Source: Candidatus Nitrosopumilus sp.
GTDB taxonomy: Archaea > Thermoproteota > Nitrososphaeria > Nitrososphaerales > Nitrosopumilaceae
Direction of reading: 5' to 3'
Assembly (NCBI GenBank): GCA_029860565.1
Contig: JAOUAY010000050.1
Span: 1-7,460 of the forward strand
DNA: 7,460 bases
The notes under the pieces were generated by a model that was not told the DNA's origin, searched no databases, and saw only the letters and a list, made by a program, of their open reading frames with translations. Position 1 is the first letter of the stretch; every line of letters begins with the position of its first letter. Shown in pieces: positions 1 through 7,030 of the stretch. A program made the translations under genes and the position numbers.

Positions 1-21
1 GATAGTAAATCCCTGATGAAA

Positions 22-1380
22 TTAAATTGAATTTACTGAGATGTTTTCGACCTTTATTGATGGAGTGATTGATGGGAGGGATGCCCATTGGATGACATTT
101 CTTTGATTATTCCCAATGCCTGAAATATTTTTCATCATTGTTGGAAGATTGTGAATTATTCTTACTGATTTCCCTGGACCTCGTATTTCTCCATTTTCAA
201 TAATTCTGATTCCACTTCTTGCAGTACATGAAAAATCTCCTTTGATTGGATTTACTGCATAGGTATACCATAATCTTCCTACAAGTAGTCCGTGTTTTGT
301 TTCTTTAATCATCTCTTCTTGGGATTGATCACCTGGAGTAATTTTGAGATTGTGTGGGGCTGAGATTGAAATTGGTTCTGCACTTCTTCCCATCGGTGAC
401 CCTGGACGTGATGCATTACCTGTTGACTGTTTTGCTTCTTTGTAACTATCAAAAAGATTTGAATATGTGTTTTTGAAAATACCTTTTTCTATCAAACTTT
501 GTTTCTTAGTTCCAACTCCTTCGTCATCTACTGACTTAGTTCCAATTCCTTCTGAAACATGTGGATCATCAATTAAATTAAATTGTTTCACTGCAATTTC
601 TTTTTCATGATGATTTGAAAAACAACTTTTCTTTTCTGAAAAAGTTTTGAAATTAAAATTGGCAGCCACTATAAATGCTAACAATTCTCCAACTGAATAT
701 GGCTCAAAAATTATAGAATAAGAACCTGAATCAACTTTTTGTGGATTTATTGATTCTATACTCATTTTCTTTGCATCACTTCCTATTTTTTCTGCAGAAA
801 AATTTGCTAATGTCCTTCCGCTTGCATGCCCTATTCCTGATACTGGTATTTCTCCGAATTCTGACTCTGCATTAATTATTCCTGAAATGTATGTAGCTTT
901 GTCATTGAAATTTAATCCGTTTGAATTCATCAGTTCAAAATTTTCTGATACTATGTTGAGTGATCCTGTAATCGTGTTAATTTTATCATTAATTGATGAA
1001 TCAATCATATTTTGTGCGATATCCGTGCTTTTTGAACCTGAAATCTGATTGAGTTTTTCATCAAATGTACCATCCAATACCTTGTGCTCTACTTTATGTG
1101 GTAATCCCTCCCAAAATTCTCTTGATTTGAGATTTGCAAATGTTCTAAAAGCATTGTCTATTGATTTTTCTATTTCATCTTCATTTGTTGTTTGCATTGA
1201 TGTAATTTTCTTGTCTTGAATTAATCTAATACCAAAACTCTCATCAAAATTCTGCTTGATTTCGGCAATTTCTGAATCTGTAATTCTAACTGTTGTAATT
1301 TTTTTTTTGACTCTGATAATATCACATTCGTCAGTTCCAACTTTTTTTGAATAACTAAGTGCCTTTTCTAAGGCCGACAA
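22..1380 (-). CDS. pmbA: PmbA/TldE-type protein of the TldD/PmbA family (U62 peptidase-like)
   Basis: This 452-residue protein has the usual length and layout of the TldD/PmbA family. The N-terminal part (about 1-190) opens with a helix of the LEKALSYSKKVGTDE kind. The C-terminal barrel half (about 215-440) includes EGIGTKSVDDEGVGTKKQ near 277-294 and GDFSCTARSGIRIIENGEIR near 381-400. The HExxxH zinc motif of TldD is absent: the matching stretch near 226-236 reads EPYSVGELLAF. That makes it the TldE/PmbA-like partner rather than the catalytic TldD. In E. coli, TldD and TldE form a heteromeric protease that matures microcin B17 and degrades CcdA; the archaeal substrates are not known to me. 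It starts with TTG, 1 nt past the cofH stop, with an AAGGA-like ribosome site inside the end of cofH, so it is almost certainly translated from the cofGH message. No ATG near the N-terminus fits the family start. No TldD lies inside the window; one could lie beyond the left edge. Confidence 0.88.
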   Translation of the reverse strand: MSALEKALSYSKKVGTDECDIIRVKKKITTVRITDSEIAEIKQNFDESFGIRLIQDKKITSMQTTNEDEIEKSIDNAFRTFANLKSREFWEGLPHKVEHKVLDGTFDEKLNQISGSKSTDIAQNMIDSSINDKINTITGSLNIVSENFELMNSNGLNFNDKATYISGIINAESEFGEIPVSGIGHASGRTLANFSAEKIGSDAKKMSIESINPQKVDSGSYSIIFEPYSVGELLAFIVAANFNFKTFSEKKSCFSNHHEKEIAVKQFNLIDDPHVSEGIGTKSVDDEGVGTKKQSLIEKGIFKNTYSNLFDSYKEAKQSTGNASRPGSPMGRSAEPISISAPHNLKITPGDQSQEEMIKETKHGLLVGRLWYTYAVNPIKGDFSCTARSGIRIIENGEIRGPGKSVRIIHNLPTMMKNISGIGNNQRNVIQWASLPSITPSIKVENISVNSI

Positions 1381-1381
1381 A

Positions 1382-2638
1382 TTATTGTTTCCTTGGATTT
1401 TTGTAATTGAATTTGTTTATTTTTATCAATTCTACATAAGAGCCAAACTGTGTATCTGTAACTCTATCTAATTTGTCTTCTACTTCTTCTTCACCATCGA
1501 ACTTTTTCAGAATTTCATAATGAGTATTTCTCTCAGCTGGAACTCTTCCAATTTCTTTTACCATTCTTTTAATTTCTTTTGGTTTTAGTAATTGACCATA
1601 TTCTGAACCTGCAGAAGTTGAAATGCTTTCATTTATTAAAGTTCCACCAAAATCATTTGCTCCCCACATGAGTAACAATTGAGACATTTTTTGTCCTTCT
1701 TTTACCCATGACATCTGAATATTGTCAATGTAATTGTTTAGCATTATTCTTGCAACGGCATGGGTGAGTAATACATCATTTCCACTACCTCCTTGTCTAA
1801 TTCCTTCATGTAATTCATGTTTGTACATTGGTGCTTCTGTGTGAATGAAATTCAAAGGTACAAATTCTGTAAAACCCCCTGTTTCTTTTTGAATCTCTCT
1901 TAATTTTGCAATGTGTTTTACTCTGTCTTCAAGTGTTTCTACATGTCCAAACATCATCGTTGAGGTTGTATTAATTCCAATCTTATGGGCACTTTTGATG
2001 ACTGTCTCCCAGTCCTCTACGCTAATTCTTCCAGGAGATATCTTGTCTCTTAATTTTTGATCTAGAATTTCAGCAGAAGTTCCTGGAAGCGTATTTACTC
2101 CTGCTTCCTTCATTCTTTTCAAAAACTCTTGAATTGATATGTTTGAGCGAGTTGCCCCATATAGTATTTCTTCAGGAGAAAATCCATGAATGTGAATATC
2201 TGGAATTTCTTTTTTAATTTCCCTGCAAATATTTTCATACAAATCTCCTTCCATATCTGGTGGAAGTCCTGCTTGGATACAGACTTCAGTTGCTCCTAGA
2301 TGATGTGCTTCTTTTGCTCTACGGACAATCTCTTCTGTGGGTAAAAAGTATCCTTCTTCTTCTCTAAAATCTCTACTAAATGCACAAAATCCACATTGTT
2401 TAATGCAGACATTTGTAAAATTGATGTTTCTATTGACAACAAAGGATACTGTGTCTCCTACTCTTCTTTTCCTTAATTCATCAGCGACTAGACCCACTAG
2501 ATGAAAATCTATTCCCTTGGCGTTGAATAACACTAATCCGTCATCAGCAGATATTTCCTTCTCTGATAGTGAATTGTTTAGAATATCTGAAACTATGGGG
2601 TCTGCATTTTTGAAAAGTGAATCTATGTTGATTGTCAT
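1382..2638 (-). CDS. cofH: CofH, Fo synthase subunit 2 (radical SAM 4-hydroxyphenyl transferase)
   Basis: CofH attaches a tyrosine-derived 4-hydroxybenzyl group to 5-amino-6-ribitylaminouracil. This is the first half of building Fo, the deazaflavin core of coenzyme F420. The protein carries the radical SAM cluster motif CIKQCGFC (C78, C82, C85, numbered from the ATG). A C-terminal block MWGANDFGGTLINESIS (about 324-340) is typical of the MqnC/MqnE/CofH group, and NTLPGTSAEIL (about 182-192) is also characteristic. At 418 residues it is of normal or slightly long size. A TTG six bases upstream (2644) keeps the frame open. I chose the ATG at 2638 because it overlaps the cofG stop as ATGA, and because AGAGGAG sits about 8 nt before it, whereas only 2 nt separate that site from the TTG. 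The gene is translationally coupled to cofG upstream and runs straight into pmbA downstream. MqnE/MqnC of menaquinone synthesis are relatives, but the cofG neighbour settles the call. Confidence 0.95.
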   Translation of the reverse strand: MTINIDSLFKNADPIVSDILNNSLSEKEISADDGLVLFNAKGIDFHLVGLVADELRKRRVGDTVSFVVNRNINFTNVCIKQCGFCAFSRDFREEEGYFLPTEEIVRRAKEAHHLGATEVCIQAGLPPDMEGDLYENICREIKKEIPDIHIHGFSPEEILYGATRSNISIQEFLKRMKEAGVNTLPGTSAEILDQKLRDKISPGRISVEDWETVIKSAHKIGINTTSTMMFGHVETLEDRVKHIAKLREIQKETGGFTEFVPLNFIHTEAPMYKHELHEGIRQGGSGNDVLLTHAVARIMLNNYIDNIQMSWVKEGQKMSQLLLMWGANDFGGTLINESISTSAGSEYGQLLKPKEIKRMVKEIGRVPAERNTHYEILKKFDGEEEVEDKLDRVTDTQFGSYVELIKINKFNYKNPRKQ

Positions 2639-3804
2639 CTCCAATACTCCTCTTTTACGAATCCTTCCTCATTTTGAATAACTGATATCTTGTCTCTTAA
2701 CTCTTTGCTAATAAAAGAAAAGAACTCTGGGTATATTGGGAACCTGCATTTTAAATTGAATCCTGCCTTTTTTGAATTCTCATTCACTTTGTTAATTTCA
2801 GGCCATGAAAATTCTGGATTCACAAAATCTGGTGTTAGTGGTGAGATTCCTCCCCAATCGTTTATTCCAACTGACAAGAAACTCTGATATGATTTTGGAG
2901 ACAAATTTGGGGGAATCTGTATGTTCATCTGTGGCATGATGATTCTAGATAACGCAACAACTAATTTGAAATTTTTTTCGTCTGCTGATGGTTCATCTCT
3001 CATTTTGGTATCTGGTTTTGGTTGAAAATTTTGTAAAATCACTTCTTGAATGTTCCCATGTCTGTCATTGAGTTGTTTTATTGCAAATAATGAATCAATT
3101 ATTTCCTCCATTGTTTCTCCAATTCCTACAAGAATTCCTGTAGTCATTGGGATTCCAAGCTTTCCTGAGTTTTTCAATATTTCTAATCTCGTTTTTGGTC
3201 TTTTACTTGCTGCTAAATGATGTGGCATTCCTTTTTCTGTTAATCGCTCACTTACATTTTCAAGCATTATTCCCATTGAGACATTTGTTTTCTTTAGCTC
3301 TTTCATCTCTTCATAGTTTAGATTTCCTGCGTTTGTATGTGGAAATAGTCCTGTTTTCAATGCAAGTTCTGAAGCATGAATTAGGTATTCAGCTGTAGTT
3401 TTGAATCCATTTTCTTTTAACCAGTCTCGTGCTTCCTGGTATCTTTGTTCAGGCTGTTCACCTGTAACAAAAAGTGCTTCAACACATCTGTATTTTTTTG
3501 CAAGGCCTAGTAATTCTGAAATTTGCTGTTTTGACATCAAAGAAAGTTTTGCTTCACCTGGCTCTGATTTGTAAGTGCAATACGAACATGTATCCTTGCA
3601 GAGATTAACAATATTGAAAAATGCTTTTTTAGAAAAAGTTACAGAATCTTTCTTAAATTTTTTTCTTAAACTTTGAGCGACTGAAAATAAGTCATTTGGA
3701 TTTTCTACTGCTTTTTGATAAATCTCCATTGCATCTTGGTGAGATACAGGTTTGTTCTCTAAAATATTGTTTAAATTCTCAGAGTCAAAGACAAGATTGT
3801 TCAA
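2635..3804 (-). CDS. cofG: CofG, Fo synthase subunit 1 (radical SAM cyclase)
   Basis: CofG turns the CofH product into 7,8-didemethyl-8-hydroxy-5-deazariboflavin (Fo), the redox-active part of F420. The radical SAM cluster motif is CKDTCSYC (C69, C73, C76) followed by TYK. TGEQPE near 114-119 and the block GINDWGGISPLTPDFVNPE near 313-331 are hallmarks of CofG. The 389-residue length is usual for the stand-alone archaeal enzyme; in actinobacteria both activities are fused in FbiC. The start is TTG, giving MNNLVFDSEN. No ATG or GTG offers a better start near it, and a TATA-like box ends 23 nt upstream, which suggests a leaderless message beginning at or next to this codon. The last codons overlap cofH as ATGA. 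No motif residue appears missing, so the enzyme should be active. Confidence 0.95.
   Translation of the reverse strand: MNNLVFDSENLNNILENKPVSHQDAMEIYQKAVENPNDLFSVAQSLRKKFKKDSVTFSKKAFFNIVNLCKDTCSYCTYKSEPGEAKLSLMSKQQISELLGLAKKYRCVEALFVTGEQPEQRYQEARDWLKENGFKTTAEYLIHASELALKTGLFPHTNAGNLNYEEMKELKKTNVSMGIMLENVSERLTEKGMPHHLAASKRPKTRLEILKNSGKLGIPMTTGILVGIGETMEEIIDSLFAIKQLNDRHGNIQEVILQNFQPKPDTKMRDEPSADEKNFKLVVALSRIIMPQMNIQIPPNLSPKSYQSFLSVGINDWGGISPLTPDFVNPEFSWPEINKVNENSKKAGFNLKCRFPIYPEFFSFISKELRDKISVIQNEEGFVKEEYWR
2640..2656 (-). promoter_or_regulatory. Ribosome binding site of cofH within the end of cofG
   Basis: Read on the minus strand, the last codons of cofG contain AGAGGAG followed by TATTGGAG and the ATG of cofH. 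The roughly 8-nt spacing is good for the ATG at 2638 and too short for the TTG at 2644, so this site decides the start. It contrasts with cofG and the SRPBCC gene, which have no such site and look leaderless. Confidence 0.6.
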
Positions 3805-3827
3805 CAGAATGATTTCTTGCTAGGAAG

Positions 3828-3835
3828 TATTTATG
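3828..3835 (-). promoter_or_regulatory. TATA-like box of the cofG-cofH-pmbA unit
   Basis: On the minus strand the 42-nt gap between htrA and cofG contains CATAAATA, with the purine-containing ACAAG just before it where a BRE would lie. The box ends 23 nt before the TTG of cofG, so its centre is about 27 nt upstream. In archaea that places the transcription start at or within a base or two of the start codon. The same 23-nt spacing occurs in front of the SRPBCC gene. This is a sequence reading only; no transcript data were available. Confidence 0.55.
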
Positions 3836-3846
3836 CTTGTATTAAA

Positions 3847-4989
3847 TTAATTTCCATTTGGTCTTTCTTGAAGTATGATTGTAACGTTTGTCGTTCTTCC
3901 GTCTCTTAGAATTTCTAGGATCATTTCACTTCCTACTGTTTTTGCTCTTTGAAGATGAATCAAAATATCGTCAATTTTTCTAACTTCAATTCCATCCACT
4001 GATAAAATAACGTCTCCTCCTATGGGATAGTTGATTCCTTCAACTTCAATGGTTTTATCCGAGCCAATTAAACCTGCATTAGATGCCGGACTGTCGTCTA
4101 CAACGGTAATTATCAAAAATCCTATTGCATCCTTTAGATTCAAAACGCTTGCCATGTCTGGATCAATATCTCGGCCTGAAATCCCAATCCATGGATGTTT
4201 GTACTCTCCTTTCTCAATTAATGTTGGAACAATTTTGGCAACTGTTTGCGATGGTATTGAAAATCCAACTCCTGTAAATTCTCCTGTGGCTGATTGTATT
4301 GCTGTATTGATGCCCACTATTTCTCCACGCATGTTAAGTAGAGGCCCACCAGAATTTCCTGGATTGATTGCAGCGTCTGTTTGAATTACATCTGGAATTG
4401 AATAGCCTGCACCTGATGGAAGTAGTCTTCCTAATTGACTTACAATTCCAGAAGTCATGGAACCTGATAACCCGAATGGATTGCCAATTGCGGCTATTTG
4501 CTCTCCAACTTTGAGATTAGATGAGTCTCCAATGGATAATGGGTGTAGTAAAACTAAATCCGCGTTAACTTTGATTATTGCTAAATCTGTAAATTCATCT
4601 GTTCCGATAATTTCAGCGTTATATGATCTACCGTCAAGAAATGTTACCACTACTTTTACTGCATCTTTTACAACGTGAGCATTTGTAATTATGTGTCCTT
4701 TTTTATCAAAAACAAAACCTGAACCAATACCTCCAATTACTTCTGTTGTTTCATTTCTTTGTACGTTAACTCTTACAACTCCTGATTCTGATTTTTCAAA
4801 AATTTCAATTAATGACAAACTCTCTGAATAAAGTGGTGGCACTTCTGCAATTGCGATGGATGTATTTTTGTTGCTTGTTATGATTTCTGATTTCAATGAT
4901 TCTGGTGGTGATACAAATAGTACTGCAACGATAGCAATAACAATCACAGATCCGATGATTCCTCCTACAAATACACCTGATTTATCCAT
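3847..4989 (-). CDS. Membrane-anchored HtrA/DegP-family serine protease with one PDZ domain
   Basis: This is a trypsin-fold quality-control protease expected to cut misfolded proteins on the outer side of the membrane. Residues 7-28 form one hydrophobic segment (VFVGGIIGSVIVIAIVAVLF) that acts as a signal anchor, followed by a polar linker to about 60. The protease domain spans about 60-255. Its catalytic triad is H105 in ITNAHVV, D135 in FTDLAIIKV and S213 in NPGNSGGPLLN. GSGFVFD near 89-95 and IGNPFGL near 168-174 are further family motifs. One PDZ domain follows (about 265-375), containing GGDVILSVDGIEV. The length of 380 residues fits single-PDZ HtrA proteins. The ATG start lies 39 nt after the glycosyltransferase stop. 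An AAGGA stretch about 14 nt before the ATG is a poor ribosome site, so the gene may use its own weak promoter or read-through. All triad residues are present, so it should be active. Confidence 0.93.
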   Translation of the reverse strand: MDKSGVFVGGIIGSVIVIAIVAVLFVSPPESLKSEIITSNKNTSIAIAEVPPLYSESLSLIEIFEKSESGVVRVNVQRNETTEVIGGIGSGFVFDKKGHIITNAHVVKDAVKVVVTFLDGRSYNAEIIGTDEFTDLAIIKVNADLVLLHPLSIGDSSNLKVGEQIAAIGNPFGLSGSMTSGIVSQLGRLLPSGAGYSIPDVIQTDAAINPGNSGGPLLNMRGEIVGINTAIQSATGEFTGVGFSIPSQTVAKIVPTLIEKGEYKHPWIGISGRDIDPDMASVLNLKDAIGFLIITVVDDSPASNAGLIGSDKTIEVEGINYPIGGDVILSVDGIEVRKIDDILIHLQRAKTVGSEMILEILRDGRTTNVTIILQERPNGN

Positions 4990-5012
4990 GTGACTTTTTT
5001 ATTCCTTGTTTT

Positions 5013-5022
5013 CAATCTAAAA
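5013..5022 (-). promoter_or_regulatory. Possible weak TATA-like element before htrA
   Basis: In the 39-nt gap upstream of htrA the minus strand reads TTTTAGATTG. It ends 23 nt before the ATG, the same spacing as the two better boxes in this window. The match to an archaeal TATA box is poor because a G interrupts it, so it is offered only as a candidate start site inside the operon. Read-through from the glycosyltransferase gene is equally likely. Confidence 0.2.
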
Positions 5023-5028
5023 GGATTA

Positions 5029-6237
5029 CTATATTTTGATTGAACTTTGAGTATGATCTTTCATCGAATAACTTCTTCCTCTCCATGAAACTGATGATGA
5101 TCTCTTTGCCTTTAATAGTCCGCTTAAAAATCCTGAAATTACAACCAAGCTTCCTAATGGTGCAAATAATGCATACACAAATCTTAATCCTAATCCTACT
5201 TTTACCTCTATTATTGCTCCTGTGTAAATCAAAATTGAAGCAATTGCTGATGCAATACAAAGTATTTTTGCAGATGTTTCCTCTATTGGCAATGATGCTG
5301 ATATTGCAAATATTGGAAATGGTACAAATAACAAAAATACTATTGCAAAAAAAACTCCGATGGCTATTTTCCCATTTTCAAGATACAATGGAACCATCAG
5401 TCTTTTTAGGGCATTCCATAATGTGCTCTTATCTCGTGCCCAAACCGCATCGATGAGATGCTCTCCTCTCACCATTTTCATTTTATATCCTGATTCTTTC
5501 ACTATTTTTCCTAGTGCTCCATCTTCAATAATCTCATGTTTTACTCCCTCATGCGTACCAATTTCTTGATATGTAGTTTTTTTCAAGATAAAAAAACTTC
5601 CAAAAAAATACCCTGTTTTCTTTGATGGATTGTTTACATTTAATGCTGAAAATCTAGTGTGTAGAAATGTGGAAATCATTGGAAGTGTAATATTTGTCCA
5701 AAAATCAAATGTGAGCATTTTTGGAATAGCTGATAATGCATCTAATTTAAACGAGTTCAAGTGTTTCACTGCAAGCGATACTACATTTTTGGCATGATTT
5801 GTATCGGCATCTGTAAATAACAGCAGCTCTCCTGATGCTTTTTTGTATCCTTCCATACATGCCCAATTTTTCCCCATCCAACCTTCAGGTTTAGGTCTTG
5901 CAGAAACTGGGATTACATTGACATGTTTTTCTGCATACTCTGAAATTATTTTCCCTGTGTCGTCTTCAGATGAATCGTCAATTACTATGATTTCATAATT
6001 TTTATAATCTTGTTTTATTAGAGAGTCTAAACATTTTTCAATAAATTCTTCTTCGTTTCTAGCTGGAAGAATTATTGATACTTTGGGGTTTGTTTTTGAG
6101 GTGTTTTCAAATTTGTCAAGATGCGGTGTTAATTTAAATGAGTTTATCATTGATTTGATAAGAAATATCCAAGCCCCACAAATCCCAATTAAAATTGCAG
6201 TTAGTGAATAATTGATAATATCTATAATTAGTTCCAT
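5029..6237 (-). CDS. Membrane-anchored family 2 glycosyltransferase, HpnB/CrtQ-like
   Basis: This 402-residue GT-A fold glycosyltransferase would move a sugar from a nucleotide donor to a membrane-associated acceptor. An N-terminal membrane segment (about 8-30) is followed by the catalytic domain. That domain shows VSIILPARNEE (53-63), VIDDSSEDDT (85-94), GWMGKNWA (119-126), the metal-binding FTDAD (141-145) and EDGALG (238-243). Three more hydrophobic segments follow (about 291-313, 325-345 and 352-375), and the protein ends with a VSWRGRSY motif (383-390). GWxGK-A, the C-terminal membrane helices and the W+GR-Y tail resemble enzymes annotated as hopanoid-associated HpnB or carotenoid glycosyltransferase CrtQ. 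That suggests an isoprenoid or lipid acceptor, but the substrate cannot be read from sequence. The gene starts with ATG 5 nt after the SRPBCC stop, so the two are probably co-transcribed. Confidence 0.9.
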   Translation of the reverse strand: MELIIDIINYSLTAILIGICGAWIFLIKSMINSFKLTPHLDKFENTSKTNPKVSIILPARNEEEFIEKCLDSLIKQDYKNYEIIVIDDSSEDDTGKIISEYAEKHVNVIPVSARPKPEGWMGKNWACMEGYKKASGELLLFTDADTNHAKNVVSLAVKHLNSFKLDALSAIPKMLTFDFWTNITLPMISTFLHTRFSALNVNNPSKKTGYFFGSFFILKKTTYQEIGTHEGVKHEIIEDGALGKIVKESGYKMKMVRGEHLIDAVWARDKSTLWNALKRLMVPLYLENGKIAIGVFFAIVFLLFVPFPIFAISASLPIEETSAKILCIASAIASILIYTGAIIEVKVGLGLRFVYALFAPLGSLVVISGFLSGLLKAKRSSSVSWRGRSYSMKDHTQSSIKI

Positions 6238-6242
6238 CGAAT

Positions 6243-6659
6243 TTATCTCTCGATTTCTTCTTTGATGCTTTGCATAGCTTGCTCTGTTCCGCTTTTGATA
6301 TGTTTTTTAATCATTCCTGTAAACATGCCCATCATACCTGTTAGTTTTATGTCCCATGATGCATAAAGTATGGTTTTTTCATCTTTTGGGATTAAAGATA
6401 TCGTCTTCTCACCACTAATGATGCCCTTGGTAAATTTAGCTTCAATTTTCTCTTTGGGATACATTTTCACTTCTTGCAAACATTTTTGATCTCTAAACGC
6501 AATTGTGACTTCTCTATTGACTGTGTTTCCTTCTTTTGATATGTTTTTAATTTCTTTTGTACCTTTCCAAAATTTTGGCTCATTATCAATGTCTGAAACA
6601 ACATCCCACACTTTGTCAACTGTGGCATTGATTTCTACTTCTACCTTGATTTTAGCCAT
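6243..6659 (-). CDS. SRPBCC/START-like protein (polyketide cyclase/dehydrase-type fold)
   Basis: This 138-residue soluble protein has the pattern of the SRPBCC superfamily. An opening strand KIKVEVEINATVDKVWDVVS (4-23) is followed by DIDNEPKFWKGTKEIKNIS (24-42), a run of strands through about 110, and a long amphipathic C-terminal helix. These folds make a deep hydrophobic pocket and bind lipids, isoprenoids or other apolar ligands; a few are cyclases. No catalytic residue is evident, so a binding or carrier role is as likely as enzymatic activity. The glycosyltransferase begins 5 nt downstream, hinting that both handle the same hydrophobic molecule (inference). The gene starts with ATG 23 nt past a clear TATA-like box and has no ribosome site, which suggests a leaderless transcript. 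Confidence 0.85.
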   Translation of the reverse strand: MAKIKVEVEINATVDKVWDVVSDIDNEPKFWKGTKEIKNISKEGNTVNREVTIAFRDQKCLQEVKMYPKEKIEAKFTKGIISGEKTISLIPKDEKTILYASWDIKLTGMMGMFTGMIKKHIKSGTEQAMQSIKEEIER

Positions 6660-6682
6660 ACTCTACAAATATTCACTCCACA

Positions 6683-6692
6683 TTAAATATAA
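6683..6692 (-). promoter_or_regulatory. TATA-like box of the SRPBCC-glycosyltransferase unit
   Basis: On the minus strand the sequence reads TTATATTTAA, with GGAAC a few bases before it. It ends 23 nt before the ATG of the SRPBCC gene, centred about 27-28 nt upstream, which puts the transcription start next to the start codon. The surrounding CATTAAATATAATATG (6681-6696) is nearly its own reverse complement, so TBP could bind in either direction and rightward transcription is possible too. Confidence 0.55.
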
Positions 6693-7025
6693 TATGTTCC
6701 AATACACATTCACGTTAGAAACCGGTATGAGGATAATGTGGTCTCGCTTAGAATAGAAAAAATATTTGAGACTTTTCTTTATAGTAAAATTGTAAATCTG
6801 TTAAACCCCTCTAAGGGAATATCGTTCAAACAAACAGAATCCTTAGAGAATTTAATCAAAAGACTTATGATAAAATGCTAGATCAAGTAACTTAGAATCT
6901 CATAAAGACGAATTTTCTGATGAAATAAACCTGGATGTTTTTCAAGATCCGATTAATTTTATGGTTTACAAGGCATATTTCTAATTGATAATATTGAAAA
7001 CATTGAAAAACAGATTCAAAAATAA
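6693..7025 (+). pseudogene. Possible decayed coding sequence, broken by frameshifts
   Basis: No intact gene lies between the SRPBCC promoter and the small gene at 7031, but protein-like pieces line up on the plus strand in changing frames. The first frame is open from 6693 to a TAG at 6879-6881 and contains RIEKIFETFLYSKIVNLL and, further on, TESLENLIKRLMIK. Its only in-frame start is GTG 6738; an ATG at 6727 is one frame off and reads MRIMWSRLE before a stop. The next piece, one base shifted, is open from 6874 to a TAA at 6982-6984 and includes DEFSDEINLDVFQDPINF. The last returns to the first frame and reads LIDNIENIEKQIQK, ending with TAA at 7023-7025, 5 nt before the next gene. I recognise no family. 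Open stretches of 37 to 62 codons arise by chance fairly often in AT-rich DNA, so this may be plain intergenic sequence. Confidence 0.3.
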
Positions 7026-7030
7026 ATAAA

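Noticed and set aside
3147..3398. 83-codon hydrophobic open frame on the plus strand
   Set aside because: It is antisense to cofG. The apparent membrane protein is an artefact of reversed lysine- and glutamate-rich codons.
4031..4384. 117-codon open frame on the plus strand
   Set aside because: It is antisense to the conserved protease and PDZ parts of htrA, has no start signal and shows no recognisable motif.
5012..5260. 82-codon minus-strand frame
   Set aside because: It lies inside the glycosyltransferase gene in another frame and has no independent signal.
5040..5456. 138-codon open frame on the plus strand
   Set aside because: It lies antisense to the C-terminal membrane helices of the glycosyltransferase. 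Its leucine-, isoleucine- and methionine-rich product is what the reverse of hydrophobic codons gives.
6505..6756. 83-codon plus-strand frame crossing the SRPBCC start
   Set aside because: It overlaps the well-supported SRPBCC gene and its promoter antisense. Only its last codons (ATG 6727 onward) are of interest, as the possible start of the decayed stretch.
6807..6817. CCCT-CTA-AGGG hairpin
   Set aside because: The stem has only 4 bp with a 3-nt loop and no T-tract follows, so it is not a credible terminator or RNA.
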